Shown piece after piece: positions 1 through 14,545 of a stretch of 64,000 nucleotides of DNA; the stretch's first letter is position 1, and each line of letters opens with the position of its first letter. Source of the stretch: Siphonodentalium dalli (Eukaryota; Mollusca; Scaphopoda; Gadilida; Siphonodentaliidae). Where the stretch lies: NCBI GenBank assembly GCA_032622095.1, contig CP136061.1:170445107-170509106 (forward strand), given 5' to 3'. The notes beneath the pieces are model-generated. The model was not told the origin of the DNA. It saw only the letters and a program-made list of their open reading frames with translations, and made no database searches. The position numbers and the translations under genes are program-made.

Positions 1-1006
1 ATCCCCACCACATACATATATATGTATCCCCACCACATACATATATAGGTATCCCCACCACATACATCTATATGTTTCCCCACCACACACATATATAGGT
101 ATCCCCACCACATACATCTATTGGTATCCCCACCACATACATCTATAGGTATCTCCACCACATACATCTATAGGTATCCCCACCACATACATATATAGGT
201 ATCACCACCACATACATATATAGGTATCCCCACCACATACATATATTGGTATCCCCACCACATACATATATAGATACCCTCACCACACACATCTATAGGT
301 ATCCTCATCACACACATATATAGGTATCCCCGCCACACACATATATAGGTATCCCCACCACACACATATATAGGTATCGCCACCACACACATATATAGGT
401 ATCACCACCACATACATATATAGGTATCCCCACCACATACATATATAGGTATCCCCACCACATACATATATAGGTATCACCACCACACATCTATAGGTAT
501 CACCACCACATACATATATAGGTATCACCACCACACACATATAGGTATCCCCACCACATACATCTATAGGTATCCCCACCACATACATATATAGGTATCC
601 CCGCCACACACATATATAGGTATCACCACCACACACATATATAGGTATCCCCGCCACATACATATATAGGTATCCCCACCACTCACATATATATATATCC
701 CACCAAATACATATATAGGTATCACCACCACATACATATATAGGTATCACCACCACATAAATATATAGGTATCCCCGCCACATACATATATAGGTATCAC
801 CACCACTCACATATATAGGTCTCCCCACCACACACATATATAGGTATCCCCACCACATACATATATAGGTATCCCCACCACATACATCTATAGGTATCCC
901 CACCACATACATATATAGGTATCCTCACCATACACATATATAGGTCTCCCCTCCACATACATATATAGGTCTCCCCACCACATACATCTATAGGTATCAC
1001 CACCAT

Positions 1007-1022
1007 ATACATATATATGTAT
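1007..1022. repeat. Perfect-palindrome variant of the unit dyad (example)
   Basis: Each common unit contains ATACATATATAGGTAT, a 16-bp dyad with one mismatched pair. A G to T change gives ATACATATATATGTAT, which is perfectly palindromic. This example is one of many; another is at 12-27, and the form recurs at fixed places in the higher-order copies. Confidence 0.8.
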
Positions 1023-3397
1023 CCCCGCCACACACATCTATAGGTATCCCCACCACATACATATATAGGTATCCCCACCACATACATATATAGGTATCCC
1101 CACCACACACATATATAGGTATCCCCATCACATACATATATAGGTATCCCCGCCACACACATATATAGGTATCACCACCACAAACATATATAGGTATCCC
1201 CACCACATACATATATAGGTATCCCCACCACACACATATATAGGTATCCCCATCACATACATATATAGGTATCCCCACCACACACATATGTAGGTATCCC
1301 CACCACATACATATATAGGTATCACCACCACACACAAATAGGTATCTCCGCCACATACATATAGGTATCCCCACCACACACATATAGGTATCCCCACCAC
1401 ACACATATATAGGTATCACCACCACATACATATATAGGTATCACCACCACATACATATATAGGTATCACCACCACATACATATATAGGTATCCCAACACA
1501 TACATATATAGGTATCCCCACCATATACATATATAGGTATCCCCACCACATACATATATAGGTATCCCCACCACATACATCTGTAGGTATCCCCACCACA
1601 TACATATATAGGTATCCCCACCACTTACATATATAGGTATCCCCACCACTTACATATATAGGTATCCCCACCGCATACATCTATAGGTATCACCGCCACA
1701 TACATCTATAGGTATCCCCACCACATACATATATAGGTATTCCCGCCACACACATATATAGGTATCCCCACCACACACATATATTGGTATCACCATCACA
1801 CACATATTTAGGTATCCCCGCCACATACATATATAGGTATCGCCACCACATACATATATATGTATCACCACCACACACATATATAGGTATCCCCACCACA
1901 TACATATATAGGTATCCCCGCCACATACATCTATAGGTATCCCCGCCACATACATATATAGGTATCCAACCACATACATATATAGGTATCCCCACCACAC
2001 ACATCTATAGGTATCCTCACCACACACATATATCGGTATCCCCGCCACACACATAATTAGGTATCCCCACCACATACATATATAGGTATCCCCCACCACA
2101 CACATATATAGGTATCACCACCACATACATATATAGGTATCCCCACCACATACATATATAGGTATCCCCACCGCATACATATATAGGTATCCCCACCACA
2201 TACATCTATAGTTATCCCCACCACATACATCTATAGGTATCCCCACCACATACATCTATAGGTATCCCCACCACATATATATATAGGTATCCCCACCACA
2301 TACATCTATAGGTATTCCCACCACATACATATATAGGTATCCCCACCACACACATATAGGTATCACCACCACATACATATATAGGTATCACCACCACACA
2401 CATATAGGTATCCCCACTACATAGATCTATAGGTATCACCACCACACACATATAGGTATCCCCCACCACATACATCTATAGGTATCCCCACCACATACAT
2501 ATATAGGTATCCCCACCACATACATCTATAGGTATCCCCACCACATACATATATAGGTATCCTCATCACACACATATATAGGTCTCCCCACCACATACAT
2601 ATATAGGTATCCCGCCACACACATCTATAGGTATACCCACCACATACATATATAGGTATACCCACCACATACATATATAGGTATTCCCGCCACACAAATA
2701 TATAGGTATCCTCACCACACACATATATAGGTATCCTCGCCACACACATATATAGGTATCACCACCACATACACATATAGGTATCACCACCACATACATA
2801 TATAGGTATTCCCGCCACACACATCTATAGGTATACCCACCACATACGTATATAGGTATTCCCGCCACACAAATATATAGGTATCCTCACCACACACATA
2901 TATAGGTATCCTCGCCACACACATATATAGGTATCCCAACCACATACATATATAGGTATCCCCACCACACACATATGTAGGTATCCCCACCACATACATA
3001 TATAGGTATCACCACCACACACATATAGGTATCCCCGCCACATACATATAGGTATCACCACCACACACATATAGGTATCCCCGCCACATACATATAGGTA
3101 TCCCCACCACACACATATAGGTATCCCCACCACACAAATCTATAGGTATCACCACCACATACATATATAGGTATCCCAACACATACATATATAGGTATCC
3201 CCACCACATACATATATAGGTATCACCACCACATACATATATAGGTATCACCACCACATACATATATAGGTATCACCACCACATACATATATAGGTATCA
3301 CCACCACATACATCATAGGTATCCCCACCACATACATATAGGTATCCCCACCACACACATATAGGTATCCCCACCACATACATATAGGTATCCCCAT

Positions 3398-3413
3398 ATA
3401 GGTATATACCTAT
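3398..3413. repeat. Perfect 16-bp palindrome at a local inversion
   Basis: The sequence ATAGGTATATACCTAT is its own reverse complement. It joins a forward GGTAT to an inverted ATACC, so a fragment of one unit lies backwards here. It is the only inverted unit fragment I noticed in the window, and the corresponding place in copy 2 (about 7.9 kb) lacks it. Confidence 0.85.
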
Positions 3414-5104
3414 CCCCACCACACACACCTATAGGTATCCCCACCACATACATATATAGGTATCCACACCACACACATACATATGTATCACCACCACATA
3501 CATATATAGGTATCACCACCACACACATATATAGGTATCCCCACCACATACATATATAGGTATCCCCACCACATACATCTATAGGTATCCCCACCACATA
3601 CATATATAGGTATCCCCACCACATACATATATAGGTATCCCAGCCACACACATATATAGGTATCCCCACCACACACATATATAGGTATCACCACCACATA
3701 CATATATACGTAACCCCACCACATACATACATAGTTATCCCCACCACACACACCTATAGGTATCCCCACCACATACATATATAGGTATCCACACCACACA
3801 CATACATATGTATCACCACCACATACATATATAGGTATCCACACCACACACATATATAGGTATCACCACCACATACAAATATAGGTATCCCCAACACATA
3901 CATATATATGTATCCCCACCACATACATATATAGGTATCACCACCACATACATATATATGTATCACCACCACATACATATATAGGTATCCCCGCCACATA
4001 CATATATAGGTATCACCACCACACACATATATAGGTCTCACCACCACACACATATATAGGTATCCCCGCCACATACATATATAGGTATCACCCACCACAC
4101 ACATATATAGGTCTCCCCGCCACATACATATATAGGTATCACCACCACACACATATATAGGTCTCCCCGCCACACACATCTATAGGTATCCCCACCACAT
4201 ACATATATAGGTATCCCCACCACACACATATGTAGGTATCCCCACCACATACATATATAGGTATCACCACCACACACATATAGGTATCCCAGCCACATAC
4301 ATATAGGTATCCCCACCACACACATATAGGTATCCCCCACCACACACATCTATAGGTATCACCACCACATACATATATAGGTATCCCAACACATACATAT
4401 ATAGGTATCCCCCACCACATACATATATAGGTATCCCCACCACATACATCTATAGGTATCCCCACCACATACATATATAGGTATCCCCACCACATACATA
4501 TATAGGTATCCCCACCACATACATATATAGGTATACCCACCACATACATCAAAAGGTATCACCGCCACATACATCTATAGGTATCCCGACCACATACATA
4601 TATAGGTATCCCCGCCACACACATATATAGGTATCCCCACCACACACATATATAGGTATCACCACCACACACATATATAGGTATAATACGCCACATACAT
4701 ATATAGGTATCCCCACCACATACATATATAGGTATCACCACCACACACATATATAGGTATACCCACCACATACATTTATAGGTATCCCCACCACATACAT
4801 CTATAGGTATCCCCACCATTCACATATATAGGTATCCCCACCACATACATATATATGTATCCCCACCACATACATATATAGGTATCCCCACCACATACAT
4901 CTATATGTATCCCCACCACACACATATATAGGTATCCCCACCACATACATCTATTGATATCCCCACCACATACATCTATAGGTATCTCCACCACATACAT
5001 CTATAGGTATCCCCACCACATACATATATAGGTATCACCACCACATACATATATAGGTATCCCCACCACATACATATATTGGTATCCCCACCACATACAT
5101 ATAT

Positions 5105-8100
5105 AGATACCCTCACCACACACATCTATAGGTATCCTCATCACACACATATATAGGTATCCCCGCCACACACATATATAGGTATCCCCACCACACACAT
5201 ATATAGGTATCGCCACCACACACATATATAGGTATCACCACCACATACATATATAGGTATCCCCACCACATACATATATAGGTATCCCCACCACATACAT
5301 ATATAGGTATCACCACCACACATCTATAGGTATCACCACCACATACATATATAGGTATCACCACCACACACATATAGGTATCCCCACCACATACATCTAT
5401 AGGTATCCCCACCACATACATATATAGGTATCCCCGCCACACACATATATAGGTATCACCACCACACACATATATAGGTATCCCCGCCACATACATATAT
5501 AGGTATCCCCACCACTCACATATATATATATATCCCACCAAATACATATATAGGTATCACCACCACATACATATATAGGTATCACCACCACATAAATATA
5601 TAGGTATCCCCGCCACATACATATATAGGTATCACCACCACTCACATATATAGGTCTCCCCACCACACACATATATAGGTATCCCCACCACATACATATG
5701 TAGGTATCCCCACCACATACATCTATAGGTATCCCCACCACATACATATATAGGTATCCTCACCATACACATATATAGGTCTTGCCTCCACATACATATA
5801 TAGGTCTCCCCACCACATACATCTATAGGTATCACCACCACATACATATATATGTATCCCCGCCACACACATCTATAGGTATCCCCACCACATACATATA
5901 TAGGTATCCCCACCACATACATATATAGGTATCCCCACCACACACATATATAGGTATCCCCATCACATACATATATAGGTATCCCCACCACACACATATA
6001 TAGGTATCACCACCACAAACATATATAGGTATCCCCACCACATACATATATAGGTATCCCCACCACACACATATATAGGTATCCCCATCACATACATATA
6101 TAGGTATCCCCACCACACACATATGTAGGTATCCCCACCACATACATATATAGGTATCACCACCACACACAAATAGGTATCTTCGCCACATACATATAGG
6201 TATCCCCACCACACACATATAGGTATCCCCACCACACACATATATAGGTATCACCACCACATACATATATAGGTATCACCACCACATACATATATAGGTA
6301 TCACCACCACATACATATATAGGTATCCCAACACATACATATATAGGTATCCCCACCATATACATATATAGGTATCCCCACCACATACATATATAGGTAT
6401 CCCCACCACATACATCTATAGGTATCCCCACCACATACATATATAGGTATCCCCACCACATACATATATAGGTATCCCCGCCACATACATATATAGGTAT
6501 CCCAACCACATACATATATAGGTATCCCCACCACACACATCTATAGGTATCCTCACCACACACATATATCGGTATCCCCGCCACACACATAAATAGGTAT
6601 CCCCACCACATACATATATAGGTATCCCCACCACACACATATATAGGTATCACCACCACATACATATATAGGTATCCCCACCACATACATATATAGGTAT
6701 CCCCACCGCATACATATATAGGTATCCCCACCACATACATCTATAGTTATCCCCACCACATACATCTATGGGTATCCCCACCACATACATCTATAGGTAT
6801 CCCCACCACATATATATATAGGTATCCCCACCACATACATCTATAGGTATTCCCACCACATACATATATAGGTATCCCCACCACACACATATAGGTATCA
6901 CCACCACATACATATATCGGTATCACCACCACACACATATAGGTATCCCCACTACATAGATCTATAGGTATCACCACCACACACATATAGGTATCCCCAC
7001 CACATACATCTATAGGTATCCCCACCACATACATATATAGGTATCCCCACCACATACATCTATAGGTATCCCCACCACATACATATATAGGTATCCTCAT
7101 CACACACATATATAGGTCTCCCCACCACATACATATATAGGTATCCCCGCCACACACATCTATAGGTATACCCACCACATACATATATAGGTATACCCAC
7201 CACATACATATATAGGTATTCCAGCCACACAAATATACAGGTATCCTCACCACACACATATATAGGTATCCTCGCCACACACATATATAGGTATCACCAC
7301 CACATACATATATAGGTATCACCACCACATACATATATAGGTATCCCCGCCACACACATCTATAGGTATACCCACCACATACGTATATAGGTATTCCCGC
7401 CACACAAATATATAGGTATCCTCACCACACACATATATAGGTATCCTCGCCACACACATATATAGGTATCCCAACCACATACATATATAGGTATCCCCAC
7501 CACACACATATGTAGGTATCCCCACCACATACATATATAGGTATCACCACCACACACATATAGGTATCCCCGCCACATACATATAGGTATCACCACCACA
7601 CACATATAGGTATCCCCGCCACATACATATAGGTATCCCCACCACACACATATAGGTATCCCCACCACACACATCTATAGGTATCACCACCACATACATA
7701 TATAGGTATCCCAACACATACATATATAGGTATCCCCACCACATACATATATAGGTATCACCACCACATACATATATAGGTATCACCACCACATACATAT
7801 ATAGGTATCACCACCACATACATATATAGGTATCACCACCACATACATCAATAGGTATCCCCACCACATACATATAGGTATCCCCACCACACACATATAG
7901 GTATCCCCACCACATACATATATAGGTTTCCCCACCACATACATCTATAGGTATCCCCCACATACATCTATAGGTATCTCCACCACATACATCTATAGGT
8001 ATCCCCACCACATACATATATAGGTATCCCCACCACATACATCTATAGGTATCCCCCCACATACATATATAGGTATTACCACCACACACATATATAGGTA

Positions 8101-9687
8101 TCCCCACCACATACATATATAGGTATCCCCACCACATACATCTATAGGTATCCCCACCACATACATATATAGGTATCCCCACCACATACATATATAGGTA
8201 TCCCAGCCACACACATATATAGGTATCCCCACCACACACATATATAGGTATCACCACCACATACATATATACGTATCCCCACCACATACATACATAGTTA
8301 TCCCCACCACACACACCTATAGGTATCCCCACCACATACATATATAGGTATCCACACCACACACATACATATGTATCACCACCACATACATATATAGGTA
8401 TCCCCGCCACACACATATATAGGTATCACCACCACATACATATATAGGTATCCCCAACACATACATATATATGTATCCCCACCACATACATATATAGGTA
8501 TCACCACCACATACATATATAGGTATCACCACCACATACATATATAGGTATCCCCGCCACATACATATATAGGTATCACCACCACACACATATATAGGTC
8601 TCACCACCACACACATATATAGGTATCCCCGCCACATACATATATAGGTATCACCACCACACACATATATAGGTCTCCCCACCACATACATCTATAGGTA
8701 TCCCCACCATACACATCTATAGGTATCCCCGCCACACACATCTATAGGTATCCCCACCACATACATATATAGGTATCCCCACCACACACATATGTAGGTA
8801 TCCCCACCACATACATATATAGGTATCACCACCACACACATATAGGTATCCCAGCCACATACATATAGGTATCCCCACCACACACATATAGGTATCCCCA
8901 CCACACACATCTATAGGTATCACGACCACATACATATATAGGTATCCCAACACATACATATATAGGTATCCCCACCACATACATATATAGGTATCCCCAC
9001 CACATACATATATAGGTATCCCCACCACATACATCTATAGGTATCCCCACCACATACATATATAGGTATCCCCACCACATACATATATAGGTATCCCACC
9101 ACATACATATATAGGTATCCCCACCACATACATCAATAGGTATCACCGCCACATACATCTATAGGTATCCCGACCACATACATATATAGGTATCCCCACC
9201 ACACACATATATAGGTATCCCCACCACACACATATATAGGTATCACCACCACACACATATATTGGTATATACGCCACATACATATATAGGTATCCCCACC
9301 ACATACATATATAGGTATCACCACCACACACATATATAGGTATACCCACCACATACATTTATAGGTATCCCCACCACATACATCTATAGGTATCCCCACC
9401 ACACACATATATAGGTATCCCCACCACGTAGATATATATGTATCCCCACCACACACATATATAGGTATCCCCACCACATACATCTATATGTAACCCCACC
9501 ACACACATATATAGGTATCCCCACCACATACATCTATTGGTATCCCCACCACATACATCTATAGGTATCTCCACCACATACATCTATAGGTATCCCCACC
9601 ACATACATATATAGGTATCACCACCACATACATATATAGGTATCCCCACCACATACATATATTGGTATCCCCACCACATACATATAT
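5105..9687 (+). repeat. Block A higher-order repeat, copy 2 (4,583 bp)
   Basis: The anchor AGATACCCTCACC is at 5105, with the second, third and fourth landmarks at 5514, 6169 and 7378. Its first 1.3 kb is almost base-for-base copy 1, including rare variants such as ATCGCCACC. The TATATA stretch in ACTCACATATAT is two bases longer here than in copy 1, which accounts for the offset change from 4,833 to 4,835. The inverted junction found at 3,398-3,413 in copy 1 is absent at the matching place (about 7.9 kb). Confidence 0.85.
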
Positions 9688-12227
9688 AGATACCCTCACC
9701 ACACACATCTATAGGTATCCTCATCACACACATATATAGGTATCCCCGCCACACACATATATAGGTATCCCCACCACACACATATATAGGTATCCCCACC
9801 ACACACATATATAGGTATCACCACCACATACATATATAGGTATCCCCACCACATACATATATAGGTATCCCCAACACATACATACATAGGTATCCCCACC
9901 ATATACTTATATAGGTATCCCCACCACATACATATATAGGTATCCCCACCACATACATATATAGGTATCACCACCACACACATATATAGGTATCCCCACC
10001 ACATACATATATAGGTATCCCCACCACATACATATATAGGTATCACCACCACACACATATAGGTATCCCCACCACATACATCTATAGGTATCCCCACCAC
10101 ATACATATATAGGTATCCCCGCCACACACATATATAGGTATCACCACCTCACACATATATAGGTATCCCCGCCACATACATATATAGGTATCCCCACCAC
10201 TCACATATATATATATCCCACCAAATACATATATAGGTATCACCACCACATACATATATAGGTATCACCACCACATAAATATATAGGTATCCCCGCCACA
10301 TACATATATAGGTATCACCACCACTCACATATATAGGTCTCCTCACCACACACATATATAGGTATCCCCACCACATACATATATAGGTATCCCCACCACA
10401 TACATCTATAGGTATCCCCACCACATACATATATAGGTATCCTCACCATACACATATATAGGTCTCCCCTCCACATACATATATAGGTCTCCCCACCACA
10501 TACATCTATAGGTATCACCACCACATACATATATATGTATCCCCGCCACACACATCTATAGGTATCCCCACCACATACATATATAGGTATCCCTACCACA
10601 TACATATATAGGTATCCCCACCACACACATATATAGGTATCCCCATCACATACATATATAGGTATCCTCGCCACACACATATATAGGTATCACCACCTCA
10701 AACATATATAGGTATCCCCACCACATACATATATAGGTATCCCCACCACACACATATATAGGTATCCCCATCACATACATATATAGGTATCCCCACCACA
10801 CACATATGTAGGTATCCCCACCACATACATATATAGGTATCACCACCGCACACAAATAGGTATCTCCGCCACATACATATAGGTATCCCCACCACACACA
10901 TATAGGTATCCCCACCACACACATATATAGGTATCACCACCACATACATATATAGGTATCACCACCACATACATATATAGGTATCACCACCACATACATA
11001 TATAGGTATCCCAACACATACATATATAGGTATCCCCACCATATACATATATAGGTATCCCCACCACATACATATATAGGTATCCCCACCACATACATCT
11101 ATAGGTATCCCCACCACATACATATATAGGTATCCCCACCACATACATATATAGGTATCCCCACCACTTACATATATAGGTATCCCCACCGCATACATCT
11201 ATAGGTATCACCGCCACATACATCTATAGGTATCCCCACCACATACATATATAGGTATCCCCGCCACACACATATATAGGTATCCCCACCACACACATAT
11301 ATTGGTATCACCATCACACACATATTTAGGTATCCCCGCCACATACATATATAGGTATCCTCACCACACACATATATCGGTATCCCCGCCACACACATAT
11401 ATAGGTATCCCCACCACATACATATATAGGTATCCCCACCACACACATATATAGGTATCACCACCACATACATATATAGGTATCCCCACCACATACATAT
11501 ATAGGTATCCCCACCGCATACATATATAGGTATCCCCACCACATACATCTATAGTTATCCCCACCACATACATCTATAGGTATCCCCACCACATACATCT
11601 ATAGGTATCCCCACCACATATATATATAGGTATCCCCACCACATACATATATAGGTATCCCCACCACATACATCAATAGGTATCACCGCCACATACATCT
11701 ATAGGTATCCCGACCACATACATATATAGGTATCCCCGCCACACACATATATAGGTATCCCCACCACACACATATATAGGTATCACCACCACACACATAT
11801 ATAGGTATATACGCCACATACATATATAGGTATCCCCACCACATACATATATAGGTATCACCACCACACACATATATAGGTATACCCACCACATACATTT
11901 ATAGGTATTCCCACCACATACATCTATAGGTATCCCCACCACACACATATATAGGTATCCCCACCACATACATATATATGTATCCCCACCACACACATAT
12001 ATAGGTATCCCCACCACATACATCTATATGTATCCCCACCACACACATATATAGGTATCCCCACCACATACATCTATTGGTATCCCCACCACATACATCT
12101 ATAGGTATCTCCACCACATACATCTATAGGTATCCCCACCACATACATATATAGGTATCACCACCACATACATATATAGGTATCCCCACCACATACATAT
12201 ATTGGTATCCCCACCACATACATATAT
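9688..12227 (+). repeat. Block A higher-order repeat, copy 3 (2,540 bp, internally deleted)
   Basis: The anchor is at 9688 and the next landmarks are at 10199 and 10852, spaced as in copies 1 and 2 apart from an extra 100 bp (four units) near the start. At about 11.65 kb the order jumps from the part of copy 2 near 6.84 kb to the part near 9.1 kb. About 2 kb is therefore missing, including the CATACGTATATAGG module. This is the earliest copy in the window with the shortened form of about 2.4-2.5 kb that dominates later. Confidence 0.8.
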
Positions 12228-12951
12228 AGATACCCTCACCACACACATCTATAGGTATCCTCATCACACACATATATAGGTATCCCCGCCACACACATAT
12301 ATAGGTATCCCCACCACACACATATATAGGTATCACCACCACACACATATATAGGTATATACGCCACATACATATATAGGTATCCCCACCACACACATAT
12401 ATAGGTATCACCACCACATACATATATAGGTATCCCCACCACATACATATATAGGTATCCCCGCCACACACATATATAGGTATCACCACCACACACATAT
12501 ATAGGTATCCCCGCCACATACATATATAGGTATCCCCACCACTCACATATATATATATCCCACCAAATACATATATAGGTATCACCACCACATACATATA
12601 TAGGTATCATCACCACATAAATATATAGGTATCCCCGCCACATACATATATAGGTATCACCACCACTCACATATATAGGTCTCCCCACCACACACATAAA
12701 TAGGTATCCCCACCACATACATATATAGGTATCCCCACCACATACATCTATAGGTATCCCCACCACATACATATATAGGTATCCTCACCATACACATGTA
12801 TAGGTCTCCCCTCCACATACATATATAGGTCTCCCCACCACATACATATATAGGTATCACCACCACATACATATATAGGTATCACCACCACATACATATA
12901 TAGGTATCCCCACCACATACATATATTGGTATCCCCACCACATACATATAT
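12228..12951 (+). repeat. Block A higher-order repeat, copy 4 (724 bp, compact)
   Basis: Only 724 bp separate the anchors at 12228 and 12952. The copy keeps the second landmark (ACTCACATATATATATATCC at 12541) and the TCCCCTCCACATAC variant. It then jumps back to sequence that normally precedes the anchor. With copy 5 it forms a section in which the second landmark recurs at 870-, 724- and 870-bp steps. Confidence 0.8.
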
Positions 12952-14545
12952 AGATACCCTCACCACACACATCTATAGGTATCCTCATCACACACATATA
13001 TAGGTATCCCCGCCACACACATATATAGGTATCCCCACCACACACATATATAGGTATCCCCACCACACACATATATAGGTATCACCACCACATACATATA
13101 TAGGTATCCCCACCACACACATATATAGGTATCACCACCACATACATATATAGGTATCCCCACCACATACATATATAGGTATCCCCACCACATACATATA
13201 TAGGTATCACCACCACACATCTATAGGTATCACCACCACATACATATATAGGTATCACCACCACACACATATAGGTATCCCCACCACATACATCTATAGG
13301 TATCCCCACCACATACATATATAGGTATCCCCGCCACACACATATATAGGTATCACCACCACACACATATATAGGTATCCCCGCCACATACATATATAGG
13401 TATCCCCACCACTCACATATATATATATCCCACCAAATACATATATAGGTATCACCACCACATACATATATAGGTATCATCACCACATAAATATATAGGT
13501 ATCCCCGCCACATACATATATAGGTATCACCACCACTCACATATATAGGTCTCCCCACCACACACATAAATAGGTATCCCCACCACATACATATATAGGT
13601 ATCCCCACCACATACATCTATAGGTATCCCCACCACATACATATATAGGTATCCTCACCATACACATGTATAGGTCTCCCCTCCACATACATATATAGGT
13701 CTCCCCACCACATACATCTATAGGTATCACCACCACATACATATATATGTATCCCCGCCACACACATCTATAGGTATCCCCACCACATACATATATAGGT
13801 ATTCCCACCACATACATATATAGGTATCCCCACCACACACATATATAGGTATCCCCACCACATACATATATAGGTATCCCCGCCACACACATATATAGGT
13901 ATCACCACCACACACATATATAGGTATCCCCACCACACACATATATAGGTATCACCACCACATACATATATAGGTATCCCCACCACACACATATATAGGT
14001 ATCACCACCACATACATATATAGGTATCCCCACCACATACATATATAGGTATCCCCGCCACACACATATATAGGTATCACCACCACACACATATATAGGT
14101 ATCCCCGCCACATACATATATAGGTATCCCCACCACTCACATATATATATATCCCACCAAATACATATATAGGTATCACCACCACATACATATATAGGTA
14201 TCATCACCACATAAATATATAGGTATCCCCGCCACATACATATATAGGTATCACCACCACTCACATATATAGGTCTCCCCACCACACACATAAATAGGTA
14301 TCCCCACCACATACATATATAGGTATCCCCACCACATACATCTATAGGTATCCCCACCACATACATATATAGGTATCCTCACCATACACATGTATAGGTC
14401 TCCCCTCCACATACATATATAGGTCTCCCCACCACATACATCTATAGGTATCCCCACCACATACATATATAGGTATCACCACCACATACATATATAGGTA
14501 TCCCCACCACATACATATATTGGTATCCCCGCCACATACATATAT
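12952..14545 (+). repeat. Block A higher-order repeat, copy 5 (1,594 bp, internal duplication)
   Basis: This copy has one anchor (12952) but two second landmarks (13411 and 14135). It is therefore internally duplicated, and the second half has lost its anchor. The length 1,594 equals 724 + 870. The ATG-initiated - strand ORFs at 13,082 and 14,676, and those at 13,527 and 15,121, are also 1,594 bp apart, so the dimer repeats into the start of copy 6. Confidence 0.8.

Larger units (their letters stand above)
272..5104 (+). repeat. Block A higher-order repeat, copy 1 (4,833 bp)
   Basis: Copies in block A are cut at a rare variant, AGATACCCTCACC, here at 272. Other landmarks follow in order: ACTCACATATATATATATCC at 681, ACAAATAGGTATCT at 1334 and CATACGTATATAGG at 2842. 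Copy 2 repeats this order at a near-constant offset of 4,833-4,835 bp up to about 1.5 kb, then 4,535-4,536 bp, then 4,583 bp, so the two full-length copies differ by indels of whole units. The 271 bases before this copy match the tail of copy 1 and belong to a preceding, truncated copy. It carries a private inverted-repeat junction at 3,398-3,413. Confidence 0.85.

Noticed and set aside
681-705. (AT)n microsatellite at ACTCACATATATATATATCC
   Set aside because: It is a short expansion of the unit's own TATATA part, inherited at the same place in all block A copies. It is treated as a landmark, not a separate repeat.
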